From: Oceanispirochaeta sp. M1 | GTDB taxonomy: Bacteria; Spirochaetota; Spirochaetia; DSM-2461 | Direction: 5' to 3' | Length of the DNA: 64,000 nucleotides | Assembly (NCBI RefSeq): GCF_003346715.1 | Contig: NZ_QQPQ01000015.1 | Location: 1-64,000, forward strand | Part shown: positions 52,378-61,292 of the stretch, piece by piece | How positions within the stretch are numbered: the first letter of the stretch is position 1 | How the letters are laid out: each line of letters begins with the position of its first letter | Program-made: the position numbers and the translations under genes | Notes under the pieces: generated by a model | What the model saw: only the letters and a program-made list of their open reading frames with translations | What the model was told of the DNA's origin: nothing | Database searches by the model: none

Positions 52378-53595
52378 TTATTCTGCCTGGTCAGGATATT
52401 TCCGCTGAGTCTGTTTCAGGATAGGAAGAATTTCAAAAAAGATATCGACTAGCTCAGGATCAAATTTACATCCTCCGCAGACCTTGATTTCATTTAAAAC
52501 ATCATCTTCGGTCCAGGCTTCTTTATACACTCGCCGTGAACTGAGTGCATCAAAAACATCCGCCAGTGCAACAATTCGTGCATAAAGAGGAATTTCCTCC
52601 CCTTTCAGGCCCTTGCCGGAAGGAAGGATCTCATCGGGCTTAGAATCTGCCCAGTTAATATCTCCGGGATATCCGGAGCCGTCCCAGTTTTCGTGATGAC
52701 TGATGGCGATATCTTTGGCAATACTGTCCAGGTCGGATTCTTCATCTGCAAAAAGTCTTGCACCTACATAGGTGTGTGACTTCATTATTTCATACTCATC
52801 ATCATTAAAGCGTCCAGGTTTTTTCAGAATCAAATCCGAAATACCAACCTTGCCCACATCGTGGAGCATGGCAGCCATTCTGAGAGTATCCTTCTGTTTC
52901 TGGAGTGTATCATCAGGAATATTACGGCGTCGTGCCCAGGCCTCATAGATTTCACAGGAGTAGGAACCTACACGGTTTACATGGGCTCCAGTCTCCTTTG
53001 GATCTCGAAGCTCGGCCATCTGTATCATTCTAAGAAGAAGAGTACGGGTCATCCTGGCCCTCTGCAGAGCAACTGTCGCAGTACTGGCGAAGTGTAGAAC
53101 AAAGGGCTCATCCCCTTTCTTGAAACTTGTAATATTTTCCTTGGGAGTTTTTGCATTAAGCAGCTGAAGAACACCCAGAACATCTCCCTGATTAGTCACA
53201 AGAGGAAATGTCAGTGATGAGACAGTTTTATAACCAGAGACTTCATCAAAATGGGTATTGAAACTGTAGGGTCTCTCCTCCGGGATTTTATACATGTCCC
53301 GAATATTCAGATGAGTTCCCTTGGCAGCTACATATCCGGAAATAGTCTTTTCATTAACAGGAATTCTGAAAATATCGAATCCCAGTTTCTGACCTTCTGC
53401 CAGCTCTTTCTGAAGGGTATCGTTTTGAGCATATTTAATTTCCAGTTCATTACCGTCTTTAATATAAATTGAACCTGCATCGGCGCAAACGGCGTCTCTG
53501 GCATAAAAGAGAATTCGTTCCAGCAGAATATCAAGATCCTGAATTTTGTTCAGGTCTTTATCAATCTGTAGAATTTTCTTCATCTGGTTAGTCAT
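52378..53595 (-). CDS. GAF and HD-GYP domain protein (predicted cyclic di-GMP phosphodiesterase)
   Basis: A 405-residue soluble protein. A GAF domain occupies about 15-175, with TFPLVTNQGDVLGVLQLLNA near its end. The HD-GYP domain follows: HDVGKVGISDLI near 246, HHENWDGSGYPGD near 301 and LADVFDALSSRRVYKEAW near 352. All catalytic signatures are intact. An insert of about 15 residues after GYP (DINWADSKPDEILPSGKG) is longer than in the other HD-GYP protein here. It should degrade cyclic di-GMP in response to a cytoplasmic ligand. Confidence 0.93.
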   Translation of the reverse strand: MTNQMKKILQIDKDLNKIQDLDILLERILFYARDAVCADAGSIYIKDGNELEIKYAQNDTLQKELAEGQKLGFDIFRIPVNEKTISGYVAAKGTHLNIRDMYKIPEERPYSFNTHFDEVSGYKTVSSLTFPLVTNQGDVLGVLQLLNAKTPKENITSFKKGDEPFVLHFASTATVALQRARMTRTLLLRMIQMAELRDPKETGAHVNRVGSYSCEIYEAWARRRNIPDDTLQKQKDTLRMAAMLHDVGKVGISDLILKKPGRFNDDEYEIMKSHTYVGARLFADEESDLDSIAKDIAISHHENWDGSGYPGDINWADSKPDEILPSGKGLKGEEIPLYARIVALADVFDALSSRRVYKEAWTEDDVLNEIKVCGGCKFDPELVDIFFEILPILKQTQRKYPDQAE

Positions 53596-53631
53596 AAAAT
53601 ATTCCTATATCTCAAATTTACGCCAAAAAAA

Positions 53632-53913
53632 TTAAAATTCAAAATCTACAACATATCTTGCTGAAGCAGCCGCTTTGACGATCTTCTTTACTTCGCCATG
53701 AATAGAATCATCCTGATAGGCGTCAAGATCCTCTTTTGATCTATGAACTGAAATAAGAACTAAATCACAGGAAATATCACTGAGATTATAATTGATTCCA
53801 CATTCAACATCCACCATAGAGGGAACTTTCCCTTTCATGTTTTCGATAGCGGCTTTCAGCTTTGGGGCATCATCCTTATCTTTTAAAGTCCACATAACAA
53901 CATGTTTTACCAT
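53632..53913 (-). CDS. Dabb-family (stress-responsive alpha/beta barrel) protein
   Basis: A 93-residue protein with the Dabb pattern: VKHVVMWTLKD at the start, a helix with K-G-K-V-P near 28-32, DLVLISVHRSKEDLDAYQ and the final HGEVKKIV...YVVDFE. Members fold as dimeric ferredoxin-like barrels and include stress proteins and some enzymes. AGGAG precedes the ATG. It forms a probable unit with the HD-GYP and Dus genes downstream (36 bases gap), though no shared function is evident. Confidence 0.88.
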   Translation of the reverse strand: MVKHVVMWTLKDKDDAPKLKAAIENMKGKVPSMVDVECGINYNLSDISCDLVLISVHRSKEDLDAYQDDSIHGEVKKIVKAAASARYVVDFEF

Positions 53914-54027
53914 TTTACTCTCCTGAATTTTTTATTACATTTTTATATAATAGCTTAATTACATATAATTTCGGTAATTATCTATATAAGATTAACTTAC
54001 AAAATTTACAGTACTTAATTTTTTATG

Positions 54028-55029
54028 TCATATGATATCTTCCCAGCAGCCACTCTCCCCTGCTCTGAAAATGGCTTCCAGGATCTTTATATTCTGTACA
54101 GCATCCTCTAAAGGAACATGATTTTCCTGCTCTCCTCTCAATGTACGGACAAAGGATTCTGCCTGAAGAGTGTACTGATCACAGACAGGGAATTCCAGCA
54201 GCTCATGATCTTCATGATAAAATTCACCTTTACTCAGAAAAAGACGGCAGGATCTGTCAGGGGGTGCATTAAAGGGGATTTCTACTTCCAGGCGCCCTTT
54301 TGTTCCGAAAATCTGCATTATCTGATAGGGAACCAGTTGAGTGGAGACAGAAAATGAGGCCTGTCCCGAGGGAAACTGCATAAGGACTGAACAAAGCCGA
54401 TCGATACCTGTTTCCGGATCTTTTTCAAGAATTGAAGCAACCCGGAGAGGCTCCTCCCCGAAGACAAAACGGGATGTTGTAACAGGATAGCATCCGATAT
54501 CAAGCATAGCTCCACCACCGATATCCTTCCTGTTTCTGATATTATTTTTATCCACATTATAGTAACTGAAAAAGCCCTGAATATTACGCAGTTCACCCAG
54601 CTGACCTTCCTGAGCAAGGCTTCGTGCTTTCAGCCATTGTGGATGATAGCGGACCATAAAGGCTTCACTTACGGTCAGGCCTGTTTCATCCCTGAGATCA
54701 ATCAGTTTCTGAATTTCTTCAGATTTCAGAGATAGTGGTTTTTCACAAAGAACATGCTTTCCCGCCTCCATGGCTTTTATGGTCCATTCCACATGCATGT
54801 GATTGGGAAGGGGGTTATATATGGCCTCAACTTCAGGGTCTGCGAGGAGCTCCTCATAAGATCCATAGGTCTGTGGAATATTCAGCTTTAAAGCTGCTTT
54901 ATTTGCATTATCCAGATTACGGGAAGCAATGGCATAAACTTCACCGTTTTTAGATTTATTAATAGCTGGCAAAACCTTCGTCAGACCGATATTTGCTGTG
55001 CTGAGGACTCCCCATTTCACTTTTTTCAT
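54028..55029 (-). CDS. Gfo/Idh/MocA-family NAD(P)-dependent oxidoreductase
   Basis: A 333-residue enzyme. The N-terminal Rossmann fold begins VKWGVLSTANIGLTKVLPAI; the family motif EKPLS is near 96-100, and the C-terminal sheet domain contains GGGAMLDIGCYPV, where Asp and the downstream segment contribute the active site. Related enzymes act on sugars such as glucose-fructose or xylose (D-xylose dehydrogenase type), so a sugar substrate is likely but unspecified. AGGGG precedes the ATG. It is divergent from the HDOD gene, 87 bases apart. Confidence 0.92.
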   Translation of the reverse strand: MKKVKWGVLSTANIGLTKVLPAINKSKNGEVYAIASRNLDNANKAALKLNIPQTYGSYEELLADPEVEAIYNPLPNHMHVEWTIKAMEAGKHVLCEKPLSLKSEEIQKLIDLRDETGLTVSEAFMVRYHPQWLKARSLAQEGQLGELRNIQGFFSYYNVDKNNIRNRKDIGGGAMLDIGCYPVTTSRFVFGEEPLRVASILEKDPETGIDRLCSVLMQFPSGQASFSVSTQLVPYQIMQIFGTKGRLEVEIPFNAPPDRSCRLFLSKGEFYHEDHELLEFPVCDQYTLQAESFVRTLRGEQENHVPLEDAVQNIKILEAIFRAGESGCWEDII

Positions 55030-55116
55030 AAAAAAACCCCTCTATTTGCTGTTTTCCGAATTAATTTACTATAATAATAGTCATACAATCATATAAATGG
55101 AACGATTATAATACTA

Positions 55117-55968
55117 ATGGAAAATTATGAAAAGTTTTTAAAAACAATACCGGTCATGCCGGATGTAGCAACAAAAGTACTTACTTTTGCTGAAGATCTT
55201 GATGAAGTATCTTTCACCGAGCTGGAAAGCCTTATCAGTATGGACCCAGGTCTCACTGCAAAAATACTGAAGGTTGCAAACTCTGCACTCTATGCAAGAC
55301 AACAACAGATTACACGCCTGCAGACAGCTATTTCCCTGATGGGATTCAAGGCCATCAAAAGCCTTGTTATGCTTCTGACAGCATCCAATATGTTTTCAAA
55401 TAAAATTGTATCTCCTTTTTACAAGTATTTCTGGCAACACTCTCTGATTACAGCGTTTATTGCCCAGAAGCTCTGTGATATTTCCGGTAATCCACGGATA
55501 AGGGAAGAATCATTTCTGGCAGGTCTGCTCCATGATATTGGACAGATGAGTCTTTATGAATCCCAAAAAAACGGTTACGACAACATTATGGAATATATAA
55601 ATCTGGATGAAGACAAGACCTGTGAACTTGAAGAGAAAATTTTTGGGGCCAGTCACAGAACTGTAGGACGCAAAATTATGGAAAGCTGGAATTTCCCTGC
55701 AGTTTTTGCTGATTCAGCGGGTGAACACGGAAATGTAAATATCCAGTCACCCCACAAGGAACTGATTGTTCTTGTTTCAATTGCGGATAATATCTCCTCG
55801 GTGCTTCATGAATTCGGTTTCTCAGATGAAACAAAGAAAGACCTTGATCCATATCTGAAATATTCAGGATTGAAACTGGAACAGCTGAGCTATTTTCAGG
55901 ATAAGTTCATGATCGATATGAAAAATGATCCCCTCTTTCAGGAGTGCAAGAGCCTTTTCCGGCTTTAA
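55117..55968 (+). CDS. HDOD-domain signalling protein
   Basis: A 283-residue cytoplasmic protein with an HDOD domain over about 8-200: MPDVATKVLTF, SMDPGLTAKILKVANSALY, LQTAISLMGFKAIKSLVML and LAGLLHDIGQMSLYES. The HD motif is partly kept but HDOD proteins usually lack phosphodiesterase activity and act as adaptors in signalling or stress. No output domain is attached. The start at ATG 55117 has no strong ribosome binding site. Confidence 0.92.
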   Translation: MENYEKFLKTIPVMPDVATKVLTFAEDLDEVSFTELESLISMDPGLTAKILKVANSALYARQQQITRLQTAISLMGFKAIKSLVMLLTASNMFSNKIVSPFYKYFWQHSLITAFIAQKLCDISGNPRIREESFLAGLLHDIGQMSLYESQKNGYDNIMEYINLDEDKTCELEEKIFGASHRTVGRKIMESWNFPAVFADSAGEHGNVNIQSPHKELIVLVSIADNISSVLHEFGFSDETKKDLDPYLKYSGLKLEQLSYFQDKFMIDMKNDPLFQECKSLFRL

Positions 55969-56004
55969 GTCCCACTCATTTATCCATCATCAGATACAGA
56001 CTGG

Positions 56005-56035
56005 AAAAAATCCCCTGTTTTGCAGGGGATTTTTT
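56005..56035. terminator. Bidirectional terminator between HDOD and Pel exporter genes
   Basis: AAAAAATCCCCTG, loop TTTTG and CAGGGGATTTTTT give a hairpin flanked by A and T runs, serving the convergent HDOD gene (plus) and the large TPR/barrel gene (minus). Confidence 0.93.
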
Positions 56036-56097
56036 ATCTTCAGTATAAAGACTTCAGTATAGGCTTCAGAAGAAAGGGACAGATTATGCCGTTGCTC

Positions 56098-59000
56098 CTA
56101 ATTTGTAAGAAGCGATGGAACGTTGACCTTGGCTCCAACCATAGCTGAGAATTCCCAGAAGTTCAGATCCTTTGCATTCTTGAAAGTAGAACTACCGCCC
56201 ACATTGAGGAAGAGAGTCATTGTCTCCTTCACATAATAGAGTCCAAAATAGCTTTCAGCCTTTAAAGACTGAGCCATCTCCTCTTCTCCCCATACATTGA
56301 CCCAGTATCCCCCGGCTGCGCCGTAAAGACTCAATTCAATATTTTCTGTATAGGTTTCGTTATGAAAGTTCAAGGTAGCTCTAAGACCACCCTTTGCCTC
56401 GAGGACACCGCTTGGCAGGTAATAATCCTGAATATCCGACTCGCTGCCGTCTTCAAGGTTAAACATTCCATTGGCTGTCAGACGAAATAATGGTTTCCGG
56501 GCAACGACCACGCCTAAGGACGCTTCCTGAATGACCTGTCCTTTCACATTTCGATCCGTATCGGAATTGGTGTTGTTAAGAAATTCAAACTGTCCATAGG
56601 TCCTTGTAATAACAGGCCCCCAATCATAGGAATTTTCAAGTGGAAAATAAGTAGCTGCATTCAGATTGATAAAATGACTGCGTGTCAGGCTCTTATCGGG
56701 GAACATGGACTCCCTTTCAAGCTGATATCGATATCCCATTGAGGTATCAAGGAAATTCCATTTCCAATTTGCTGAAAGCCCTGCCAGAGGTTTTATAATA
56801 ATCTCTGATGCCAGATCTCCAGGTGTAGTGATATCCTGCCAGTCAGTGGTGATCACGCCCTCACTGTAGCTTGCATTACCAAGATAAAAACCACCCATAG
56901 GAGTGATAGTCAGATTCCAGTTTGAAATAGTAAAGGGTACATCAATTTCAAAAGAGTGCATCTTGAACTCACTGGGTGAATTCAGATCAGGATCATCTAT
57001 AGGATTGATCACCTTGTATTTACGATCCATATCCAGCTTATAGGTCAGTCCCCATCCCAGCCATGTATTTATTTTTGTCTGGTAATTGGCTATGCCCCTG
57101 TAGTTGATACGTGTGGTATCGGTAATATTCTGGGCCGATACAGAAACGGAATCCGCATTCTGCCTGGCCAGCTGATTGTAATAATAGGCAGCATTTTCAT
57201 AGCCCGGATTCTGATAATAGACTTTTTTGTACTGATCCATGGCCCGTGACCAGTCACCGGCCCTCTGGCTTACGATTCCCAGCTTGTAATTAGCCGAAAT
57301 ATTCCAGGGGTCCATAGCCAGAACACGTTCAAACTGTCTGACAGCCTTGATATTCTGCTCCATATCAAGATAGTACTCCCCCAGAGAATAACGGAGCAGA
57401 TAAGTATCCTGTTCATAATAATAGATCTGACGGACCAGTTGCTGATCCAGAGCCTTATACATACTACCGAGAGAATCTGTAAGTTCTTCTGATTCACTTC
57501 TCAAGGTAGATACACGGTCTTGCATTTCCTGAATTAAGGCATCGCTTTCTTCTGCAGTGGGCACCATATAACCCTGACTTTCAGGGTTTGCCCAGGCAAC
57601 AGCCTCCATATCAAAGAGGTGCTGACGGTAGAGAGTGAGTACATCGGATTTCTCTTCCCACATACTCTCCCGTTTCTCTTTATTCATGCTCCAGAGATAA
57701 CTCTCAAAAAGACCGTAGCTCGCTGCCGGATCATCTTTAAAAAGATTACTCTCCAGATAGCGTCCGGCTTCTCCTGTCTTCCTTGAAAATAGAGCCAGCC
57801 TGGATAAAATATATCCAGCCAGGAAGGGTTCATCCCTATGAACCTGTCGAAGTTCACTCTGAGTAAAATATCTATCCCAGCTCCACTCGGATTCACCCAG
57901 AAGCTGTCTGAAGATATCCTCATCTCCCTTTTCTTTATCAAGAATAAGAGACAACTCCTCCATTAGATCCTGTTTATCAGAATCCAGGCCCATCATTCTG
58001 AAACTCCAGGTACTGTAATTATCAAAGGCATCAATATAGGCCTTGGTTGCAGCATCGGCCTTTTCCATCAAAAGAGGATCATCAGCTTTCTTTTCCTGTG
58101 CGGCAATGGCTTTTTCATATGTGGATTTGGCCAGGGTCAGTTCTTTCCCGCCCAGCAGGTAGGCTTCCTGGATCTGCTGAAACTGTTCCCGGAACTGTGA
58201 CATTCTGTCCATAAGTGAAAGAAGTTCCATAGACTTGCTGTCAAATTCCTTCATACTCACATAGAGCTTGTTGATAAGAATTCGCAGAGAATGGTCTACA
58301 GCTTCTTCCCTGAGGCCATTCCAGAAATAGGTTTGAGAAAGGAGCTGTCGCAGAGGAATATTGTCAGGCTGTTCTGCAAGAGCATCAATATAGTCCTGCA
58401 GAATACCGTCTTTCATGTTGATCTTTTCATCATGAACCTTCATGTACTCGCTCAGTTCAGGGCTTTCCTCAAAAGTTTCATAAATTCGGGCTATTATCTG
58501 TTCCGCTTTTTTTGTATCTCCCATCTGCCTGTATGAGCTTTCAAGGGCCAGATAGGTTTCAAGATATTCGGGAGAAGACTCTATCTCATTCAGATAGATA
58601 TTCTCAGCATACTGGGGATATCCGTTGACCGAGTGTATTCCCCCAAGATCCATGACCTTGTCATGAGTACCGGCACTCTCTTCTGCTTCCTTGAAAACAG
58701 TATCCGCATCATCACTCCGGGCCATCCAGAGGTATGTAAGCCCCAGGTTGACCTGAAGGTTCAAATCATCTGGAAACTGTTCCAGTCCCTGAGTGAAAAA
58801 CTCGATTGACTCTCTGTAATTCCCTGTCCAGGCGGCTACCTTACCGGCTTCTGCCCAGTAAGCCGCATTATCGGGAGCAATGTTCAGGAGCTGTCTATAT
58901 ACGGTCAGTCCTTCTGTGACTTCACCGTTCCAGATCCTGTTCTTGGCTGTAAGCAGCAGAGGATAGGGATCTTCAGGATCAAGACTCACCGCCTTGTTGA

Positions 59001-59856
59001 GATTTTTAATTGAATTGATATAATCCCCAAGCAGGGAATACACCATGGATAAAATAATATAGGCATTTTTATTACCAGGGTCCTCCTTTATTGCCTTCTC
59101 ATAATATGAGATTGACTGAAAGGGATTATCAATGGAACGGTCGGTTCTATTTTTAGGAAATACCGCAGGAACCAGGGTCAGCTCCTCTTCCATCAGATCC
59201 TGTCTGAGAAAAAAGAATGCATCTATAAAAAAGTAATAACGTCCGTCATAACGGCGCTTATCGGGTACTTCAAATCTGATACGGTGCACACCCTTTGTCA
59301 GATGCAGCTCCTCCACTTCCATCCAGTAATAGGAAGGGGTGTAGGCTTCAACAACGGCGACATCTTCCCTGAAGACAGGTACGGCTTCAGCGCCGTCCAG
59401 AACATAACGGAATGTACTTGAAAATGATGGAAAGACAGTATCTTCAGGTCCCGGAGGAGTTCCTCCATACCAGAAAGCATAATCTCCCTCTTCTTCAACA
59501 TAAAATGCATATTCAGCAAAATAAGCCTGACCGCCATAGGGGGCATTCTGTTGAATAAGCTGCAGAGACTTATAACCTGAAGCTCCGTAGTTATAAACTG
59601 CAGAGGTTGCGAAGTTAGTGGAGACAGCCGATTCTCCTTCAAGGAATATCAGGCCCTCTTCACTGTTGGGATAAACAGGTGTCAATTTGATATCCTCAGG
59701 CCTCTTTTCTGCCGTTGAATCTACTTCACCCGTATCTTCTGCTCCCTCTATGGCTGTTCCGGGATCTTCCTGAGAAGTGACCAGCTGAGGCTGAAATAGA
59801 TATAGAAACGTAATAAAAGTGATACACAGTCCGCTTTTAGAACAAAGAAATTTCAT
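56098..59856 (-). CDS. PelB-like outer-membrane exporter: carbohydrate-binding-like domain, TPR scaffold, C-terminal barrel
   Basis: A 1252-residue exported protein. After a signal peptide (about 1-28) and an acidic linker, residues about 62-217 look like a beta-sandwich carbohydrate-binding module (LEGESAVS, FYVEEEGDYAFWYGG, LTKGVHRIRFEVPDKR). TPR repeats fill about 245-480, with A/Y/P spacing such as AYIILSMVYSLLGDYINSIK, and again about 830-905; a helical, Glu/Lys-rich region with possible coiled coil lies between. The final 330 residues alternate aromatic and small residues as in an outer-membrane barrel. Length and TPR-barrel order match PelB (about 1190 residues), which exports Pel. It is divergent from pelD by 47 bases. 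The N-terminal module is not part of PelB as I know it. Confidence 0.72.
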   Translation of the reverse strand: MKFLCSKSGLCITFITFLYLFQPQLVTSQEDPGTAIEGAEDTGEVDSTAEKRPEDIKLTPVYPNSEEGLIFLEGESAVSTNFATSAVYNYGASGYKSLQLIQQNAPYGGQAYFAEYAFYVEEEGDYAFWYGGTPPGPEDTVFPSFSSTFRYVLDGAEAVPVFREDVAVVEAYTPSYYWMEVEELHLTKGVHRIRFEVPDKRRYDGRYYFFIDAFFFLRQDLMEEELTLVPAVFPKNRTDRSIDNPFQSISYYEKAIKEDPGNKNAYIILSMVYSLLGDYINSIKNLNKAVSLDPEDPYPLLLTAKNRIWNGEVTEGLTVYRQLLNIAPDNAAYWAEAGKVAAWTGNYRESIEFFTQGLEQFPDDLNLQVNLGLTYLWMARSDDADTVFKEAEESAGTHDKVMDLGGIHSVNGYPQYAENIYLNEIESSPEYLETYLALESSYRQMGDTKKAEQIIARIYETFEESPELSEYMKVHDEKINMKDGILQDYIDALAEQPDNIPLRQLLSQTYFWNGLREEAVDHSLRILINKLYVSMKEFDSKSMELLSLMDRMSQFREQFQQIQEAYLLGGKELTLAKSTYEKAIAAQEKKADDPLLMEKADAATKAYIDAFDNYSTWSFRMMGLDSDKQDLMEELSLILDKEKGDEDIFRQLLGESEWSWDRYFTQSELRQVHRDEPFLAGYILSRLALFSRKTGEAGRYLESNLFKDDPAASYGLFESYLWSMNKEKRESMWEEKSDVLTLYRQHLFDMEAVAWANPESQGYMVPTAEESDALIQEMQDRVSTLRSESEELTDSLGSMYKALDQQLVRQIYYYEQDTYLLRYSLGEYYLDMEQNIKAVRQFERVLAMDPWNISANYKLGIVSQRAGDWSRAMDQYKKVYYQNPGYENAAYYYNQLARQNADSVSVSAQNITDTTRINYRGIANYQTKINTWLGWGLTYKLDMDRKYKVINPIDDPDLNSPSEFKMHSFEIDVPFTISNWNLTITPMGGFYLGNASYSEGVITTDWQDITTPGDLASEIIIKPLAGLSANWKWNFLDTSMGYRYQLERESMFPDKSLTRSHFINLNAATYFPLENSYDWGPVITRTYGQFEFLNNTNSDTDRNVKGQVIQEASLGVVVARKPLFRLTANGMFNLEDGSESDIQDYYLPSGVLEAKGGLRATLNFHNETYTENIELSLYGAAGGYWVNVWGEEEMAQSLKAESYFGLYYVKETMTLFLNVGGSSTFKNAKDLNFWEFSAMVGAKVNVPSLLTN

Positions 59857-59903
59857 AACAACTTTATCTCCTGATTATTTTACAGTATAATCTACTTACT
59901 AAT
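59857..59903 (+). promoter_or_regulatory. Divergent pel promoter region
   Basis: Only 47 bases separate the exporter and pelD starts. TATAAT at 59886-59891 (plus) lies 12 bases before the pelD ATG, with a weak TTTATC at 59863-59868 as possible -35 (spacing 17). No Shine-Dalgarno precedes pelD, so its transcript may be leaderless or nearly so. The minus-strand exporter has CAGGAG upstream of its ATG. Confidence 0.4.
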
Positions 59904-61292
59904 ATGCACCTAAAGAAACGAAATTTCCTGCCGGAAACATTAATAACAGCTATCATTATCGGCGGCTTGTCTATATTTCCAATACTTGATTTTGGAATTA
60001 GCTCAGGCTTAATGCTGATAATTACCGTGTCTATCCTCATGTCCTTTTGGCATGGAAGGCTTGCGGGGCTCCTGACTCTGGGTATATCTCTTCTGATGTA
60101 TTGCGGGGGGCAGATATTTTTATTTAATGAGATCCCCGAGCTGCTTCAAATATTCAATGTATTAAGCCTGGGAATACTACTGATTTATCTGGGCGGAGCT
60201 TTAAGAAAACTCCGTGAATATAAAATGACTAAAATCATGCGCAGATTCCGGCGGAACTCAGAAGAAAGGAATCAGCTCAGCAAAATATCACATGCCCAGC
60301 AGGATATTATTCAGGAACTGGAAGAGCGTGTTACACGTCAGAAAGACGCCATCAACCTCCTTTATGACAGGATTCATGAGATAGATTGTCTGGATACCAA
60401 TCTAAGTATCTCCAAACTTCTTGATACTCTGACTCATTTCACTGAAGCAGAAGCACTCTCACTATGGGTTTATGATCCGTCTCTCAACAAGCTCCGTCTG
60501 AGAATGAGAAAAGGTGATGAACAGGAAGGCGAACAGCCGATCCTGGATCTTAAGGAATCCATCGAAGGTTGGGTATTCAGAAATAACCAGCTTTTTTCCA
60601 TGAGAATGACCCTGGATTACGACAATCTCAATCAACTCAACAGCAAGAACAGCATCATGTGTTTTCCTGTTGTTCTTGATAATAAAACATGGGGAGTTGT
60701 CAATATTGAGTCCCTCCCCTTTATTAAATACAGTGAGTATACGGAAAACCTGGTACAGATTATCATCAGTCTGGCTCAGCCGGCCCTGAAAAAGGCTCTG
60801 GATTTTGAGAATCTGCTCATGGGAGAAGAGCAGCATGATATAACAGGTCTACCCCAGTTTACTCAGCTGTACCGTATTCTAGATAAGAATCGCTATGATG
60901 AATCAGGAACAATCAACTCCTCAAGCCTTATTTTAATAGAATTTCAGGAGTATCCGGAACTTATAGATGAATATGGTACTGAAAGGATTATTAAACTCCA
61001 GGCTGAGCTTTCCAAGAGTCTTGCGGATAAACAGATCAACAGTCCTGAACTGTTCCATTACAGGGATGATTCAAAAATGGCTCTGTATGTACCTCATATG
61101 GACTTTGACGGATGTTCACTCTTCTGTCTTGAGGCTCTTGAGAGTATCAATTCAAAGAGCTGGGATCTGGACGGCAAAAAGATATCTCCTGATGTAAACC
61201 TGGGCTATGCTTCGAGCGGTACGGGTGAAAAAATGGACCCCGATGATCTGATAAAAAGAGCAGAATTCCTTCTGGAGATTCAGAAGATATGA
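59904..61292 (+). CDS. pelD: PelD-like membrane protein with GAF and degenerate GGDEF regions
   Basis: A 462-residue inner-membrane protein. Four hydrophobic helices lie at about 13-30, 33-50, 53-73 and 82-100, followed by a coiled coil at about 105-150, a GAF domain at about 160-300 and a GGDEF-like fold at about 310-460 in which the GGDEF signature has become RDDSK (near residue 390). This is the layout of PelD, the cyclic di-GMP receptor of the Pel synthase. I see no RxxD I-site in the usual place a few residues before the signature, so binding of cyclic di-GMP is doubtful. The stop overlaps the start of the next gene by four bases. Confidence 0.82.
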   Translation: MHLKKRNFLPETLITAIIIGGLSIFPILDFGISSGLMLIITVSILMSFWHGRLAGLLTLGISLLMYCGGQIFLFNEIPELLQIFNVLSLGILLIYLGGALRKLREYKMTKIMRRFRRNSEERNQLSKISHAQQDIIQELEERVTRQKDAINLLYDRIHEIDCLDTNLSISKLLDTLTHFTEAEALSLWVYDPSLNKLRLRMRKGDEQEGEQPILDLKESIEGWVFRNNQLFSMRMTLDYDNLNQLNSKNSIMCFPVVLDNKTWGVVNIESLPFIKYSEYTENLVQIIISLAQPALKKALDFENLLMGEEQHDITGLPQFTQLYRILDKNRYDESGTINSSSLILIEFQEYPELIDEYGTERIIKLQAELSKSLADKQINSPELFHYRDDSKMALYVPHMDFDGCSLFCLEALESINSKSWDLDGKKISPDVNLGYASSGTGEKMDPDDLIKRAEFLLEIQKI

